From Pseudomonadota bacterium (GTDB lineage: Bacteria; Myxococcota_A; Polyangia; Haliangiales; Haliangiaceae), in NCBI GenBank assembly GCA_023386455.1, contig JAEWJO010000279.1, forward strand, positions 1-12,998: DNA of 12,998 bases, given 5' to 3'. The notes under the pieces are model-generated. The model was not told the DNA's origin and ran no database searches. It saw nothing but the letters and a program-made list of their open reading frames with translations. Position 1 is the first letter of the stretch. The number at the start of each line of letters is the position of its first letter. A program made the translations under genes and the position numbers. Shown here piece by piece: positions 1-6,988 of the stretch.

Positions 1-378
1 ACGACGCGCGAGCCCGACTTCGATCGCCCGGCGCCGAAGGCCGACGGCACGCCGTCGCTGATCCCGCTGACCGTCGAGAAGCGCCGCGCGGTCGCCGCTG
101 CCGAACCGGTCGCCCCGCTGCGCCTGCGCCGTCCCGGGAATCCACCGCCGCTGCCGCCCCGGCGCGCCGCTCGTGGATCCGAGGCGCCGCACCCCGTCCA
201 TGCCCAGGGATCGAGCTCGCGGATCCACGCGCAGTCGACGTTCGACGTCGAGCACACCGCGGCCGATACGTCGCCGTTCAAGCACGTCGTCGACACGGCG
301 ACGTTCCAGCGCAGCGCGCCGTTCCAGTACGAGGACGCGACGTTCGCCGAGCCCGGTGCGCGCGTTCGCCGCCGCTGA
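1..378 (+). CDS. C-terminal fragment of an unrecognised protein (5' end outside window)
   Basis: An open frame runs from the first base of the window to a TGA at 376-378, giving 125 residues with no start inside the window. I do not recognise a family. The first half is rich in Pro, Arg and Ala, with a polyproline stretch near residues 48-54, and looks disordered. The second half has irregularly repeated short segments of the form (S/T/A)-x-F: STF, SPF, ATF, APF, ATF around residues 80-117. It ends in GARVRRR. Codon use (G/C at third positions) matches the neighbouring genes, which supports this frame over the others. The region is probably a low-complexity tail behind a domain lying upstream of the window. 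That it is coding is fairly likely; its function cannot be told. Confidence 0.6.
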   Translation, partial: TTREPDFDRPAPKADGTPSLIPLTVEKRRAVAAAEPVAPLRLRRPGNPPPLPPRRAARGSEAPHPVHAQGSSSRIHAQSTFDVEHTAADTSPFKHVVDTATFQRSAPFQYEDATFAEPGARVRRR

Positions 379-464
379 GACCAGATCCTGCCAGTCGCCG
401 TGATCTCGCACGCCGCGCGTGAGACGGGCGCGTAAGCGCTCGCGCGCGCCGCGTTGATGTGATC

Positions 465-1088
465 ATGTCGACTCGCATGAACCTTCGCTGCTTGCTTCCT
501 CTCGCGCTCCTCGCCGGCTGCCACAGCCACCACGGCACGCTGCTCCAGCCGCACGGCAACGACATCATCCTCGGCCCGATGGGCATCCCCGAGTTCTCGA
601 CGAGCGTCGCGCGCTGTCCGTCGAACAACGGCGAGGGGAAGATCAAGCTGACGTACCGCAACGGCGAGGATCGCGTGAAGGGCGAGTGCAAGGGCGGTGT
701 GATGGCCGGCGACTGGAAGGCCTGGTACGACAACGGCGCGGTCGTCTGGAAGGCGTCGTTCAAGAGCGGCCTGCTCGACGGTGACTTCGAGTCCTGGTAC
801 GCGAACGACGAGAAGTGGGCCGAGGTGACGTATCGCAACGGCCTCGCCGAGGGCTCGTACAAGGGCTGGCACTTCAACGGCAAGAAGCGCGCGGAAGGCG
901 ACTACGTCGGCGGCAAGAAGAACGGCTGCTGGGAGACGTGGCACGACAACAAGCAGAAGGCGTCGAAGGGCACGTACTCCGACGACGCGCAGGTGCTGAC
1001 GTGGCTCGCCTGGACGGCGACCGGCGACAAGAGCAAGCAGGAGCTTGGAGGCAGCGCCGCGCACGGCAAGTGCCTCATCACGTTCTGA
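465..1088 (+). CDS. MORN-repeat lipoprotein (YwqK-like)
   Basis: Predicted secreted lipoprotein of 207 residues. The N-terminus has basic residues, then a hydrophobic stretch ending in a lipobox, Leu-Ala-Gly-Cys, with Cys19 as the lipidation site. The mature part carries four MORN-like repeats with exact 24-residue spacing, beginning near residues 82 (GDWKAWYDNG), 106 (GDFESWYAND), 130 (GSYKGWHFNG) and 154 (GCWETWHDNK). A weaker unit lies before them near residue 58. Such repeats form beta-hairpin solenoids and occur in bacterial YwqK-type proteins, whose functions are mostly unknown. In-frame starts are GTG 459, ATG 465 and ATG 477; all keep the signal sequence and none has a visible Shine-Dalgarno sequence. 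I chose ATG 465 as the longest ATG form. The gene stands alone on the plus strand and its stop lies 2 bp from the stop of the convergent sigma-54 activator. Confidence 0.85.
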   Translation: MSTRMNLRCLLPLALLAGCHSHHGTLLQPHGNDIILGPMGIPEFSTSVARCPSNNGEGKIKLTYRNGEDRVKGECKGGVMAGDWKAWYDNGAVVWKASFKSGLLDGDFESWYANDEKWAEVTYRNGLAEGSYKGWHFNGKKRAEGDYVGGKKNGCWETWHDNKQKASKGTYSDDAQVLTWLAWTATGDKSKQELGGSAAHGKCLITF

Positions 1089-1094
1089 GCTCAG
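1085..1094. terminator. Palindrome covering two convergent stop codons
   Basis: CTGAGCTCAG is a perfect 10-bp palindrome. It contains the TGA of the MORN lipoprotein (1086-1088) and, on the other strand, the TGA of the sigma-54 activator (1091-1093). No T-tract follows on either strand, so a classical intrinsic terminator is not supported. The palindrome may simply reflect two mirrored TGA-GC contexts. Confidence 0.25.
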
Positions 1095-2650
1095 CTCTCG
1101 CGGTCGGTCTTCAGTAGCCGCGCGAGCTTGTTGCGGCTGATGCCGAGCGCGCGCGCCGCGGCGGACTGGTTGCCGCCTTCGCGATCGAGGATCGCCCTCG
1201 CGTAGCGACGCTCGGCGTCCTCGAGCGAGAGGCCGGGCGGGATCACGACACCGTCGGGCGCAGCGGGCGGCAGCACGGCGATGCCGACCTGCGAGTCGGA
1301 GACCGCGCGCATGCCGACCTGCGAGTCGCCCGCGGTCGGCGCGCGGCGATCGAGGCCGAGATCCTTGATGCCGATCGTCGGACCGGCCGCGAGCACGATC
1401 GCGCGCTCGATCGTGTTCTCGAGCTCGCGCACGTTGCCCGGCCACGGATAGGCGAGCAGGGCGGGGCGCACCATGTCGTCGAGGCGCAGCGGACCCTTGC
1501 GATAGCGGCGCGAGAACTGCTGGACGAAGTGCTCCGCGAGATCGCTGATGTCGTCGCCGCCGCGTGCGCGCAGCGGCGGGATCTCGATCTCGACGACGCG
1601 CAGGCGGAAGTAGAGGTCGCTGCGGAACTGGCCGAGCGCGGACATGCCGGCGAGGTCGCGGTTCGTCGCGGCGACGAGGCGGACGTCGGCGGTCAGCGTC
1701 TCGCGGCCACCGACGCGCTCGAACTGACGCTCCTGGACAAAGCGCAGGAGCTTGCCCTGCAGCGGGAGAGGGAGCTCGCCGATCTCGTCGAGAAACAGCG
1801 TGCCGCCGTTCGCGGCCTCGACCTTGCCGATCACGCGCGAGTCGGCGCCGGTGTACGCACCGCGCTCGTGACCGAACAGCTCGCTCTCGACGAGCGCGGC
1901 GGGGAGCGTCGTGCAGTCGACGTGGACGAACGGCGCGCCACGGCGCTCGGAGTTGACGTGGATCGCGCGCGCGAGCAGGCCCTTGCCCGTGCCGGTCTCG
2001 CCGTGAAGCAGCACCGTCGCATCGGTCTGCGCGGCGCGGACGATCATCTCGTAGACCGCGGCCATCGCGGGCGAGCGACCGATCACGTGGTTGAAGCGGC
2101 CGCGGACGGTGAGGCCGCGCGAGCTGTCGTCGCCGCGCAGCGTCGTGTAGTCGAGCGCGCGGCCGATCTGCTCGGCGAGCACGCGTGCGAACTCCTCGTC
2201 GCGCGCGGTGAACGAGCCGTCGGCCTTGTTGAGGACCTGGAGCACGCCGCGGATCTGGCCGCGGCGCACGATCGGCGCGGTGAGGATCGAGGTCGTGTGG
2301 TAGCCGATCTGCTGCGCGAGTCGCTCGCCGCCCCAGCGTGGATCGGAGGCCGCGTCCCCGATGTTGACGAGCGCGCCGCTCTGCGCGACCTCGCCGACGA
2401 CGCCGTAGCCTTGCGGCACGCGCAGCTCGGGCAGCTCGGGCAGCGTCGCGACGCGCGAGCGGATCTCGCCGGTGGCGCCGTCGATGAGCCACAGCGTCGC
2501 GCGATCGGCGCCGAGCGCGCGAGCGACCCGCGCGGCGAACGTCGCGAGCATGTCGTCGAGCTCGACCTCGCCCGCGATCATGGCACCGAGATCGGCGAGG
2601 AGCTCGAAGCGCTGCTCGTGCTGGTCGAGCACCATGCTGCGTTCCAGCAT
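1091..2650 (-). CDS. Sigma-54-dependent activator with N-terminal GAF domain
   Basis: Bacterial enhancer-binding protein of 519 residues that would remodel sigma-54 RNA polymerase by ATP hydrolysis. Domains in order: GAF sensor (about 15-168), AAA+ (about 188-420), a Pro/Ala linker, and a Fis-type helix-turn-helix (about 474-514, with NQSAAARALGISRNKLARLL). Visible AAA+ motifs are Walker A GETGTGKG (217-224), the sigma-54 contact loop GAYTGA (264-269, Tyr in place of the usual Phe), Walker B GGTLFLDE (282-289) and YPWPGNVRELEN near 401-412. There is no receiver domain, so the input is probably a small molecule or redox signal sensed by GAF, as in NifA and FhlA. The linker repeats DSQVG at 442-446 and 452-456. 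The start is ATG 2650. The frame stays open upstream, and ATG 2728, which overlaps the stop of the metallohydrolase, would add a repeated MNRSVAGG segment; I consider that less likely because it translates a hairpin and a tandem repeat. Confidence 0.92.
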   Translation of the reverse strand: MLERSMVLDQHEQRFELLADLGAMIAGEVELDDMLATFAARVARALGADRATLWLIDGATGEIRSRVATLPELPELRVPQGYGVVGEVAQSGALVNIGDAASDPRWGGERLAQQIGYHTTSILTAPIVRRGQIRGVLQVLNKADGSFTARDEEFARVLAEQIGRALDYTTLRGDDSSRGLTVRGRFNHVIGRSPAMAAVYEMIVRAAQTDATVLLHGETGTGKGLLARAIHVNSERRGAPFVHVDCTTLPAALVESELFGHERGAYTGADSRVIGKVEAANGGTLFLDEIGELPLPLQGKLLRFVQERQFERVGGRETLTADVRLVAATNRDLAGMSALGQFRSDLYFRLRVVEIEIPPLRARGGDDISDLAEHFVQQFSRRYRKGPLRLDDMVRPALLAYPWPGNVRELENTIERAIVLAAGPTIGIKDLGLDRRAPTAGDSQVGMRAVSDSQVGIAVLPPAAPDGVVIPPGLSLEDAERRYARAILDREGGNQSAAARALGISRNKLARLLKTDRES

Positions 2651-2655
2651 CGCAC

Positions 2656-2678
2656 ATCCGGGGGCTCTGCCCCCGGAT
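2656..2678. repeat. REP-like GC-rich perfect hairpin
   Basis: ATCCGGGGGC (2656-2665) and GCCCCCGGAT (2669-2678) are perfect 10-bp inverted arms around a TCT loop. The element sits six bases upstream of the activator's ATG 2650, in the gap after the metallohydrolase. It has no T-tract, so it is more like an intergenic repetitive palindrome or an mRNA structure than an intrinsic terminator. On the mRNA it could attenuate or insulate translation of the downstream activator. Confidence 0.6.
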
Positions 2679-2732
2679 CCCCCCGCGACGCTCCTGTTCA
2701 TGCCGCCCCCCGCGACGCTCCTGTTCATGCCG
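2679..2732. repeat. Exact 27-bp tandem duplication, two copies
   Basis: Copies at 2679-2705 and 2706-2732 are identical and each begins with six C residues. On the minus strand each copy contains ATGAACAGGAGCG. In the copy at 2706-2732 the ATG (2728-2726) overlaps the TGA stop (2727-2725) of the metallohydrolase. Each copy therefore carries a potential start codon followed by an AGGAG. The duplication is directly visible; whether it affects translation of the activator is unknown. Confidence 0.85.
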
Positions 2733-3564
2733 CCGCGGCCTTCTCCGCGTCGCGCGCGCTGAGCGTCATGCCCTCGCGCGCGGCGACGGTGCCGGGCAGC
2801 GCGGCCTGCGCCTGCGCCTCGAGTGCAGCGAGCTGGTCGTCGGTGCGACCCGGGTCGTGGTGGAACATCACGAGCTGCGGCACACCCGCGGCGCGCGCGA
2901 GCTCGGCGCCCGCCTGCCACGTCGAGTGGCCCCAGCCGACCTTGCTCGGATACTCCTCGGGCGAGTACTGCGAGTCGTAGATCAGGATGTCTGCTCCCGC
3001 CGCGAGCTTCTTCAGCGTCGGATCGACGCACGAGAAGTGCTCGGTGTCGGTCGCGTAGACGATCGACTGACCCGCGTGCTCGAGGCGATAGCCGTAGACC
3101 GGATCGGGATGGTTCAGGCGCGCCATCGTCACGGTGATGCCGCCGATCTCGAAGCGATCGTTGCCGCGCAGCTCGCGCGTCGTCACCGTGCCACCGAGGT
3201 CATCGAACTCGACCGGGAAGAACGGCGCGCGGAACAGCGAGCGGATCGCCGCGTCGTGGCTCATCACGCCGTTCGGGCCGCTCGCGATCTCGACGCGATG
3301 CCCCGGCACGTAGACCGGCGTGAAGAACTGCAGACCGGCGACGTGATCCCAGTGCAGGTGCGAGAGCAGGATCGTCGAGTGGCGAATGCCCTGCGCCATG
3401 CGCTCGTTGCCGAGCGTGCGCAGACCCGTGCCGGCATCGAGGATGATCCGCGTATCGCCCGCGACCACCTCGACGCAGGCGGTGTTGCCACCCGCGGCGA
3501 GACCGGGGACGGCGATCGAGCCGCGGACACCCAGAAAGCGAACGGTCAGGTCGTGGTTCGTCAT
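2725..3564 (-). CDS. MBL-fold metallohydrolase (PhnP/TaR3-like)
   Basis: Complete 279-residue metallo-beta-lactamase-fold hydrolase. The N-terminal segment VRFLGVRGSIAVPG with GGNTACVEV is typical of the branch that includes PhnP-type cyclic phosphodiesterases. Predicted metal ligands are the HxHxDH motif SHLHWDH (His69, His71, Asp73, His74), His152 in NHPD, Asp173 in ATDTEH and His235 in FHHDP; His213 in GHST is another conserved-type histidine. All ligands needed for a two-metal centre are present, so the enzyme is probably active, on an unknown substrate. The start ATG 3564 is well fixed by AGGAGG at 3576-3571, six bases upstream, the strongest ribosome binding site in the window. No signal peptide is seen, so it should be cytoplasmic. 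It lies upstream of the sigma-54 activator on the same strand and behind a candidate sigma-54 promoter. Confidence 0.9.
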   Translation of the reverse strand: MTNHDLTVRFLGVRGSIAVPGLAAGGNTACVEVVAGDTRIILDAGTGLRTLGNERMAQGIRHSTILLSHLHWDHVAGLQFFTPVYVPGHRVEIASGPNGVMSHDAAIRSLFRAPFFPVEFDDLGGTVTTRELRGNDRFEIGGITVTMARLNHPDPVYGYRLEHAGQSIVYATDTEHFSCVDPTLKKLAAGADILIYDSQYSPEEYPSKVGWGHSTWQAGAELARAAGVPQLVMFHHDPGRTDDQLAALEAQAQAALPGTVAAREGMTLSARDAEKAAAA

Positions 3565-3570
3565 GCGTTA

Positions 3571-3576
3571 CCTCCT
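3571..3576 (-). promoter_or_regulatory. Strong Shine-Dalgarno of the metallohydrolase gene
   Basis: On the minus strand this reads AGGAGG, followed by TAACGC and then the ATG at 3564. It is the only near-consensus ribosome binding site I see in the window and it decides the start of the metallohydrolase. Confidence 0.85.
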
Positions 3577-3598
3577 CGTCTCTTCGGACGGGGGTAAC

Positions 3599-3615
3599 AG
3601 CAGCTTCGATGCCAG
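3599..3615 (-). promoter_or_regulatory. Candidate sigma-54 (-24/-12) promoter
   Basis: The minus strand reads CTGGCATCGAAGCTGCT. The -24 GG and -12 GC are separated by exactly ten bases, and TGGCA plus TGCT match the consensus TGGCACG-N4-TTGCW. Mismatches are TC for CG after TGGCA, and C for the first T of TTGC. Transcription would begin near 3589, giving a leader of about 25 bases that contains the AGGAGG. The gene two places downstream encodes a sigma-54 activator, which makes autoregulation plausible. The match was found by eye and no upstream enhancer site was identified with confidence. Confidence 0.5.
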
Positions 3616-3682
3616 CCCAAGTACGCGAGACCGCTAGGAACTGGTGCTCTGGAACGATGCAGGCTGCTTCAAAATGGAGCAG

Positions 3683-5149
3683 CTAGCTGTTCCGGCGCAG
3701 CGCCTTCACGAGCAGCTGGAGGAGGTCCTTCGAGGCCTCGCGACAGAACACGAGCGCGGCGCAGACGTAGGCAACTGCGCCGACGATGACCTCGACGAGC
3801 ACGAAGTACGCGGGGTGGTGCACGCCGACGGCGACGAGCGCGTGGTGGGTGATCCACACCGCCGCGGCCATCACCGCGCACGCGGCGAGCGGCTGGATGA
3901 ATCCGATCGCGAGGCGCGCGGGCGACGGACCGTGGCGAACGACCATCGCGATCCCGGCGACCGCGTTGAGACCGAACGCGAGTCCGACCGCGCCGGCGGC
4001 GACGTGGATGCCGTACGGCGCCATGAGCGCGATGCCGCCGACGATGAACGCGACCTTCGCGATCTCGAGGAACATCAGGCGGCCGGTCTTCTGCTCGGCC
4101 TCCATGTACGCCGACAGGACCCACGTGATCGGCCGGAACACCGAGAGGCACGCGAGGATCGTCAGCAGCGGCGCGACGTCCTGCCAGTCGTTCTTCGGCA
4201 GGATCCACGCGATCAGCGGATACGCGACGAGCCCGAGGCCGACCGCGAGCGGGAAGATGACGAGCGACAGCAGCGCGGTCGATCGCTCGAGCGCACGCGC
4301 GCGCCTCTCCTTCGGCAGCTCCGCCATCGAGGGCAAGAGCACGAGCGCGATCTGCTCGCCGACCTGCACCGCAGGAATGTCGGCGAGGTTGTAGGCCATG
4401 TTGTACGCGCCGAGCGGACCGGTGCCGAAGTAGTACGAGACGGCGAGGTTGTCCCAGTAGCGCGACGCCATGTGCGCGATGCCCTGGATGCCGAGTGGCA
4501 TGCCGAACGACAGCATGTCCTTCACGCGCGCGAGGCGCAGCTTCGTCGGGCACCACCAGCTGCGGAAGCCGGAAGCGTTGACGAGGATCATGACCGCGAC
4601 GATCGACTTCACGATGTTCGCCCAGACCATCGACCAGCCGCCGTAGCCGAGCGCGGCGAGCGGTAGCGCGGTCGCGGTGAACGCTGCCTCGCCGAACGCG
4701 AGCGCCATGCCCGACGGCCGGAAGTTCATCTGCTGGGTCAGGATGCGCTCGGGCATCGCGCCGAGCCGGCGAATGAACACCGAGAGCGCCATGCCGGGCA
4801 CGAACGCCGCGGCGGCCGGTGCGTCGAAGAACACGGTCAGGTGTCCGGCGAAGGCGAGGCAGAACAGGAACGAGACCAGGCCGAGCACGACGTAGAAGAA
4901 CGTCGCGTGCCACACGACCTCGCGCCGGTCCTCGCCGCGCCCCTTCACGACGCTGTACTGGCCAAAGCCCCACGTGGTGAGCCAGCTCGCCGTCATCGTG
5001 AGGATGGCGGCGTCAGACACCTCGCCGATGACCTCGGGGTCGAGGAACCGGGTGATCACGAGCGTGCCGATCACGCCCACCGCACGGCCCCCCATGCTCG
5101 AGATCACCGTCCACAGTGCGCCGCGTGCTGCCTTGTGTGCCAGTGACAT
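3683..5149 (-). CDS. Oligosaccharide/polysaccharide flippase (Wzx/MATE superfamily)
   Basis: Integral membrane protein of 488 residues, a usual length for Wzx-like flippases with about 12-14 transmembrane helices. The start MSLAHKAARGALWTVISSMG is typical of the polysaccharide-synthesis transporter family: an amphipathic opening, then helix 1 and TLVITRFLDPEVIGEVSDA. Alternating hydrophobic segments run to the end, for example VWHATFFYVVLGLVSFLF and FPLAVGLGLVAYPLIAWILP. Such proteins move lipid-linked glycans across the inner membrane. The start is ATG 5149, where the hydrophobic family pattern begins; no Shine-Dalgarno is visible. The open frame continues far upstream, but that part is antisense-like shadow over the cardiolipin synthase gene. 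No glycosyltransferase or polymerase gene lies nearby, so the transported glycan is unknown. It follows the cardiolipin synthase gene by 65 bp on the same strand. Confidence 0.88.
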   Translation of the reverse strand: MSLAHKAARGALWTVISSMGGRAVGVIGTLVITRFLDPEVIGEVSDAAILTMTASWLTTWGFGQYSVVKGRGEDRREVVWHATFFYVVLGLVSFLFCLAFAGHLTVFFDAPAAAAFVPGMALSVFIRRLGAMPERILTQQMNFRPSGMALAFGEAAFTATALPLAALGYGGWSMVWANIVKSIVAVMILVNASGFRSWWCPTKLRLARVKDMLSFGMPLGIQGIAHMASRYWDNLAVSYYFGTGPLGAYNMAYNLADIPAVQVGEQIALVLLPSMAELPKERRARALERSTALLSLVIFPLAVGLGLVAYPLIAWILPKNDWQDVAPLLTILACLSVFRPITWVLSAYMEAEQKTGRLMFLEIAKVAFIVGGIALMAPYGIHVAAGAVGLAFGLNAVAGIAMVVRHGPSPARLAIGFIQPLAACAVMAAAVWITHHALVAVGVHHPAYFVLVEVIVGAVAYVCAALVFCREASKDLLQLLVKALRRNS

Positions 5150-5214
5150 CGTTGCGCCAAGCACCCGTGCAGTCCGCGTGCCGGCGCGCGTGATTCGATG
5201 ACCGTGCGGTGGCG

Positions 5215-6434
5215 CTACAGCCAGCGGCGCAACCGGAAGCCGAACCAGGCGAGCGCCTTCGTCCAGAACGGGAGCTTCTTCCAGCTCGCGAGGTCGTAGC
5301 GCTCGCAGTTCACGACGTCCTTGTCGAACACCTCGACGAGCTTGTCGCCGACCGCGGGGTCGAGAATCTCCGCGCTGACCTCGAGGTTGTTGAACCGGCT
5401 CTGCGCGTCGAAGTTGTAGCTGCCGATCGTCGACCACACGCCGTCGACGGTCGCCGTCTTGGCATGCATCATCGCGCCGCGCCAGCGCCACACCTTGATG
5501 CCGCGCTTCGCGAGGTTGCGCAGCGCGTACAGGCTCGCCCACTCGATCACACGCACGTCGGAGCGGCCAGGAACGATCACCTGGATGTCGACACCGCGCG
5601 CGGCCGCACGTGCGAGCGCGCGGCGCAGCCCGCGATCGGGCAAGAAGTAGGCGTTCTCGATCCGCACGAACGTGCGCGCGGCGCGGATGACGTGGAGGTA
5701 CGTACGGCGAAACGTCGCGCGACTGCGCCGCCGCGTGTTCTCGAGCAGGCGCACGAAGCTCGGGCCGCGGCCGGGCTCGCGATCCGCGCGCTGCGTCGGC
5801 GGATAGACCTTGCCGCCGGAACGGATCCAGTTGCGCCGGAACAGGCGCGCCATGTCCTTCACGATCGGGCCGGTGACGCGGCAGTGCATGTCGTGCCAGC
5901 CGACGCCGCCATCGTCGACCGATGCGTAGTCGTTCGCGATGTTGAGCCCGCCGGTGAAGCCGACCTCGTCGTCGACGACGAGAATTTTCCGGTGATCGCG
6001 GTGCGACAGGCGAAACCTGCGGCGCCACGGCGCGATCGGATTGAAGTCGATCACCTCGATCCCGGCGGCGCGCAGGTCGTCGACCCACGCACCCGACAGT
6101 CCGAACGAGCCGACCGCGTCGTAGATCAACCGTATGGAGACGCCCGCGCGGGCGCGCTCGACCAGCGCGAGCTTGAACCGATCGCCGGTCGAGTCCGACG
6201 CGAGGATGTACGTCTCCAGGCAGATCGTGCGCTTCGCGGCGACGATCGCGTCGAGCATTGCGCGATATGTCTGGCCGCCGTCGTACAGCACGGTCACCTC
6301 GTTACCGACGCGCCACTTCATGAACGAGCGCGCGTACGGCGCGAGCGCCGGCGGGAGCTGGACCGCGAGCGCGCGCGACGGCTGATCCTCGATCCGCTCG
6401 GGAACCGCTTCGGGGCGCTGGGCAGGGGCTGCGG

Positions 6435-6438
<4 letters not shown>
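5215..6438 (-). CDS. cls: Cardiolipin synthase / phospholipase D family protein (ClsB-like)
   Basis: Protein of 407 residues with two phospholipase D HKD motifs: His149-x-Lys151-x4-Asp156 in HRDHRKILVVDDEVGFTGG and His325-x-Lys327-x4-Asp332 in MMHAKTATVDG followed by SxN. Together they form one active site that works through a phosphohistidine intermediate. The family includes ClsB-type cardiolipin synthases, which make cardiolipin from phosphatidylglycerol or related lipids at the inner membrane. There is no N-terminal transmembrane pair as in ClsA; the C-terminus (FWTKALAWFGFRLRRWL) is amphipathic and basic and could bind the membrane. The start ATG 6438 overlaps the greB stop by four bases (TCATGA on the plus strand), with no Shine-Dalgarno, which suggests translational coupling. 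A phospholipase rather than a synthase cannot be excluded from sequence alone. Confidence 0.88.
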
Positions 6439-6950
<512 letters not shown>

Positions 6951-6988
6951 CGCCTGCACCTTATAGCGTATGCTGCGCGCCGACACGA
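6951..6988. promoter_or_regulatory. 38-bp divergent promoter region between greB and the CorC-type gene
   Basis: The gap contains an AT-rich core in a GC-rich surrounding. On the plus strand TATAGC (6962-6967) or TATGCT (6969-6974) can serve as a -10 for the CorC-type gene. On the minus strand TATAAG (6965-6960) or TACGCT (6970-6965) can serve as a -10 for greB. The hexamers overlap, so the two promoters would compete, and any -35 boxes must lie inside the opposite coding regions. Leaders would be only about 2-8 bases. Confidence 0.45.

Noticed and set aside
427..450. GC hairpin GGCGCG/CGCGCC before the MORN lipoprotein gene
   Set aside because: The 12-base loop and absence of a T-tract make it weak; alternating GC runs make such pairings common here.
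1529..2980. Long plus-strand open frame (483 codons) opposite the sigma-54 activator and metallohydrolase
   Set aside because: It is antisense to two well-supported genes, is rich in Arg, Ala, Glu and Asp, and shows no domain; long antisense frames are expected in high-GC DNA.
2651..3031. Upstream extension of the sigma-54 activator beyond ATG 2650
   Set aside because: It would translate the hairpin, the tandem repeat and then a shadow of the metallohydrolase; the GAF domain is complete from 2650. A coupled start at 2728 remains possible but is less likely.
3637..3655. Direct repeat GGAAC...GGAAC upstream of the candidate sigma-54 promoter as an enhancer site
   Set aside because: Too short and too close to the promoter to be a convincing activator binding site.
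3644..4666. Plus-strand open frame of 340 codons opposite the flippase
   Set aside because: The translation is a highly charged Arg/Asp/Glu/His-rich sequence without family features, typical of an antisense shadow.
5150..6088. Upstream extension of the flippase frame to give an 801-residue protein
   Set aside because: The extension is an Arg-rich shadow of the cardiolipin synthase gene in another frame; the flippase family pattern starts at ATG 5149.
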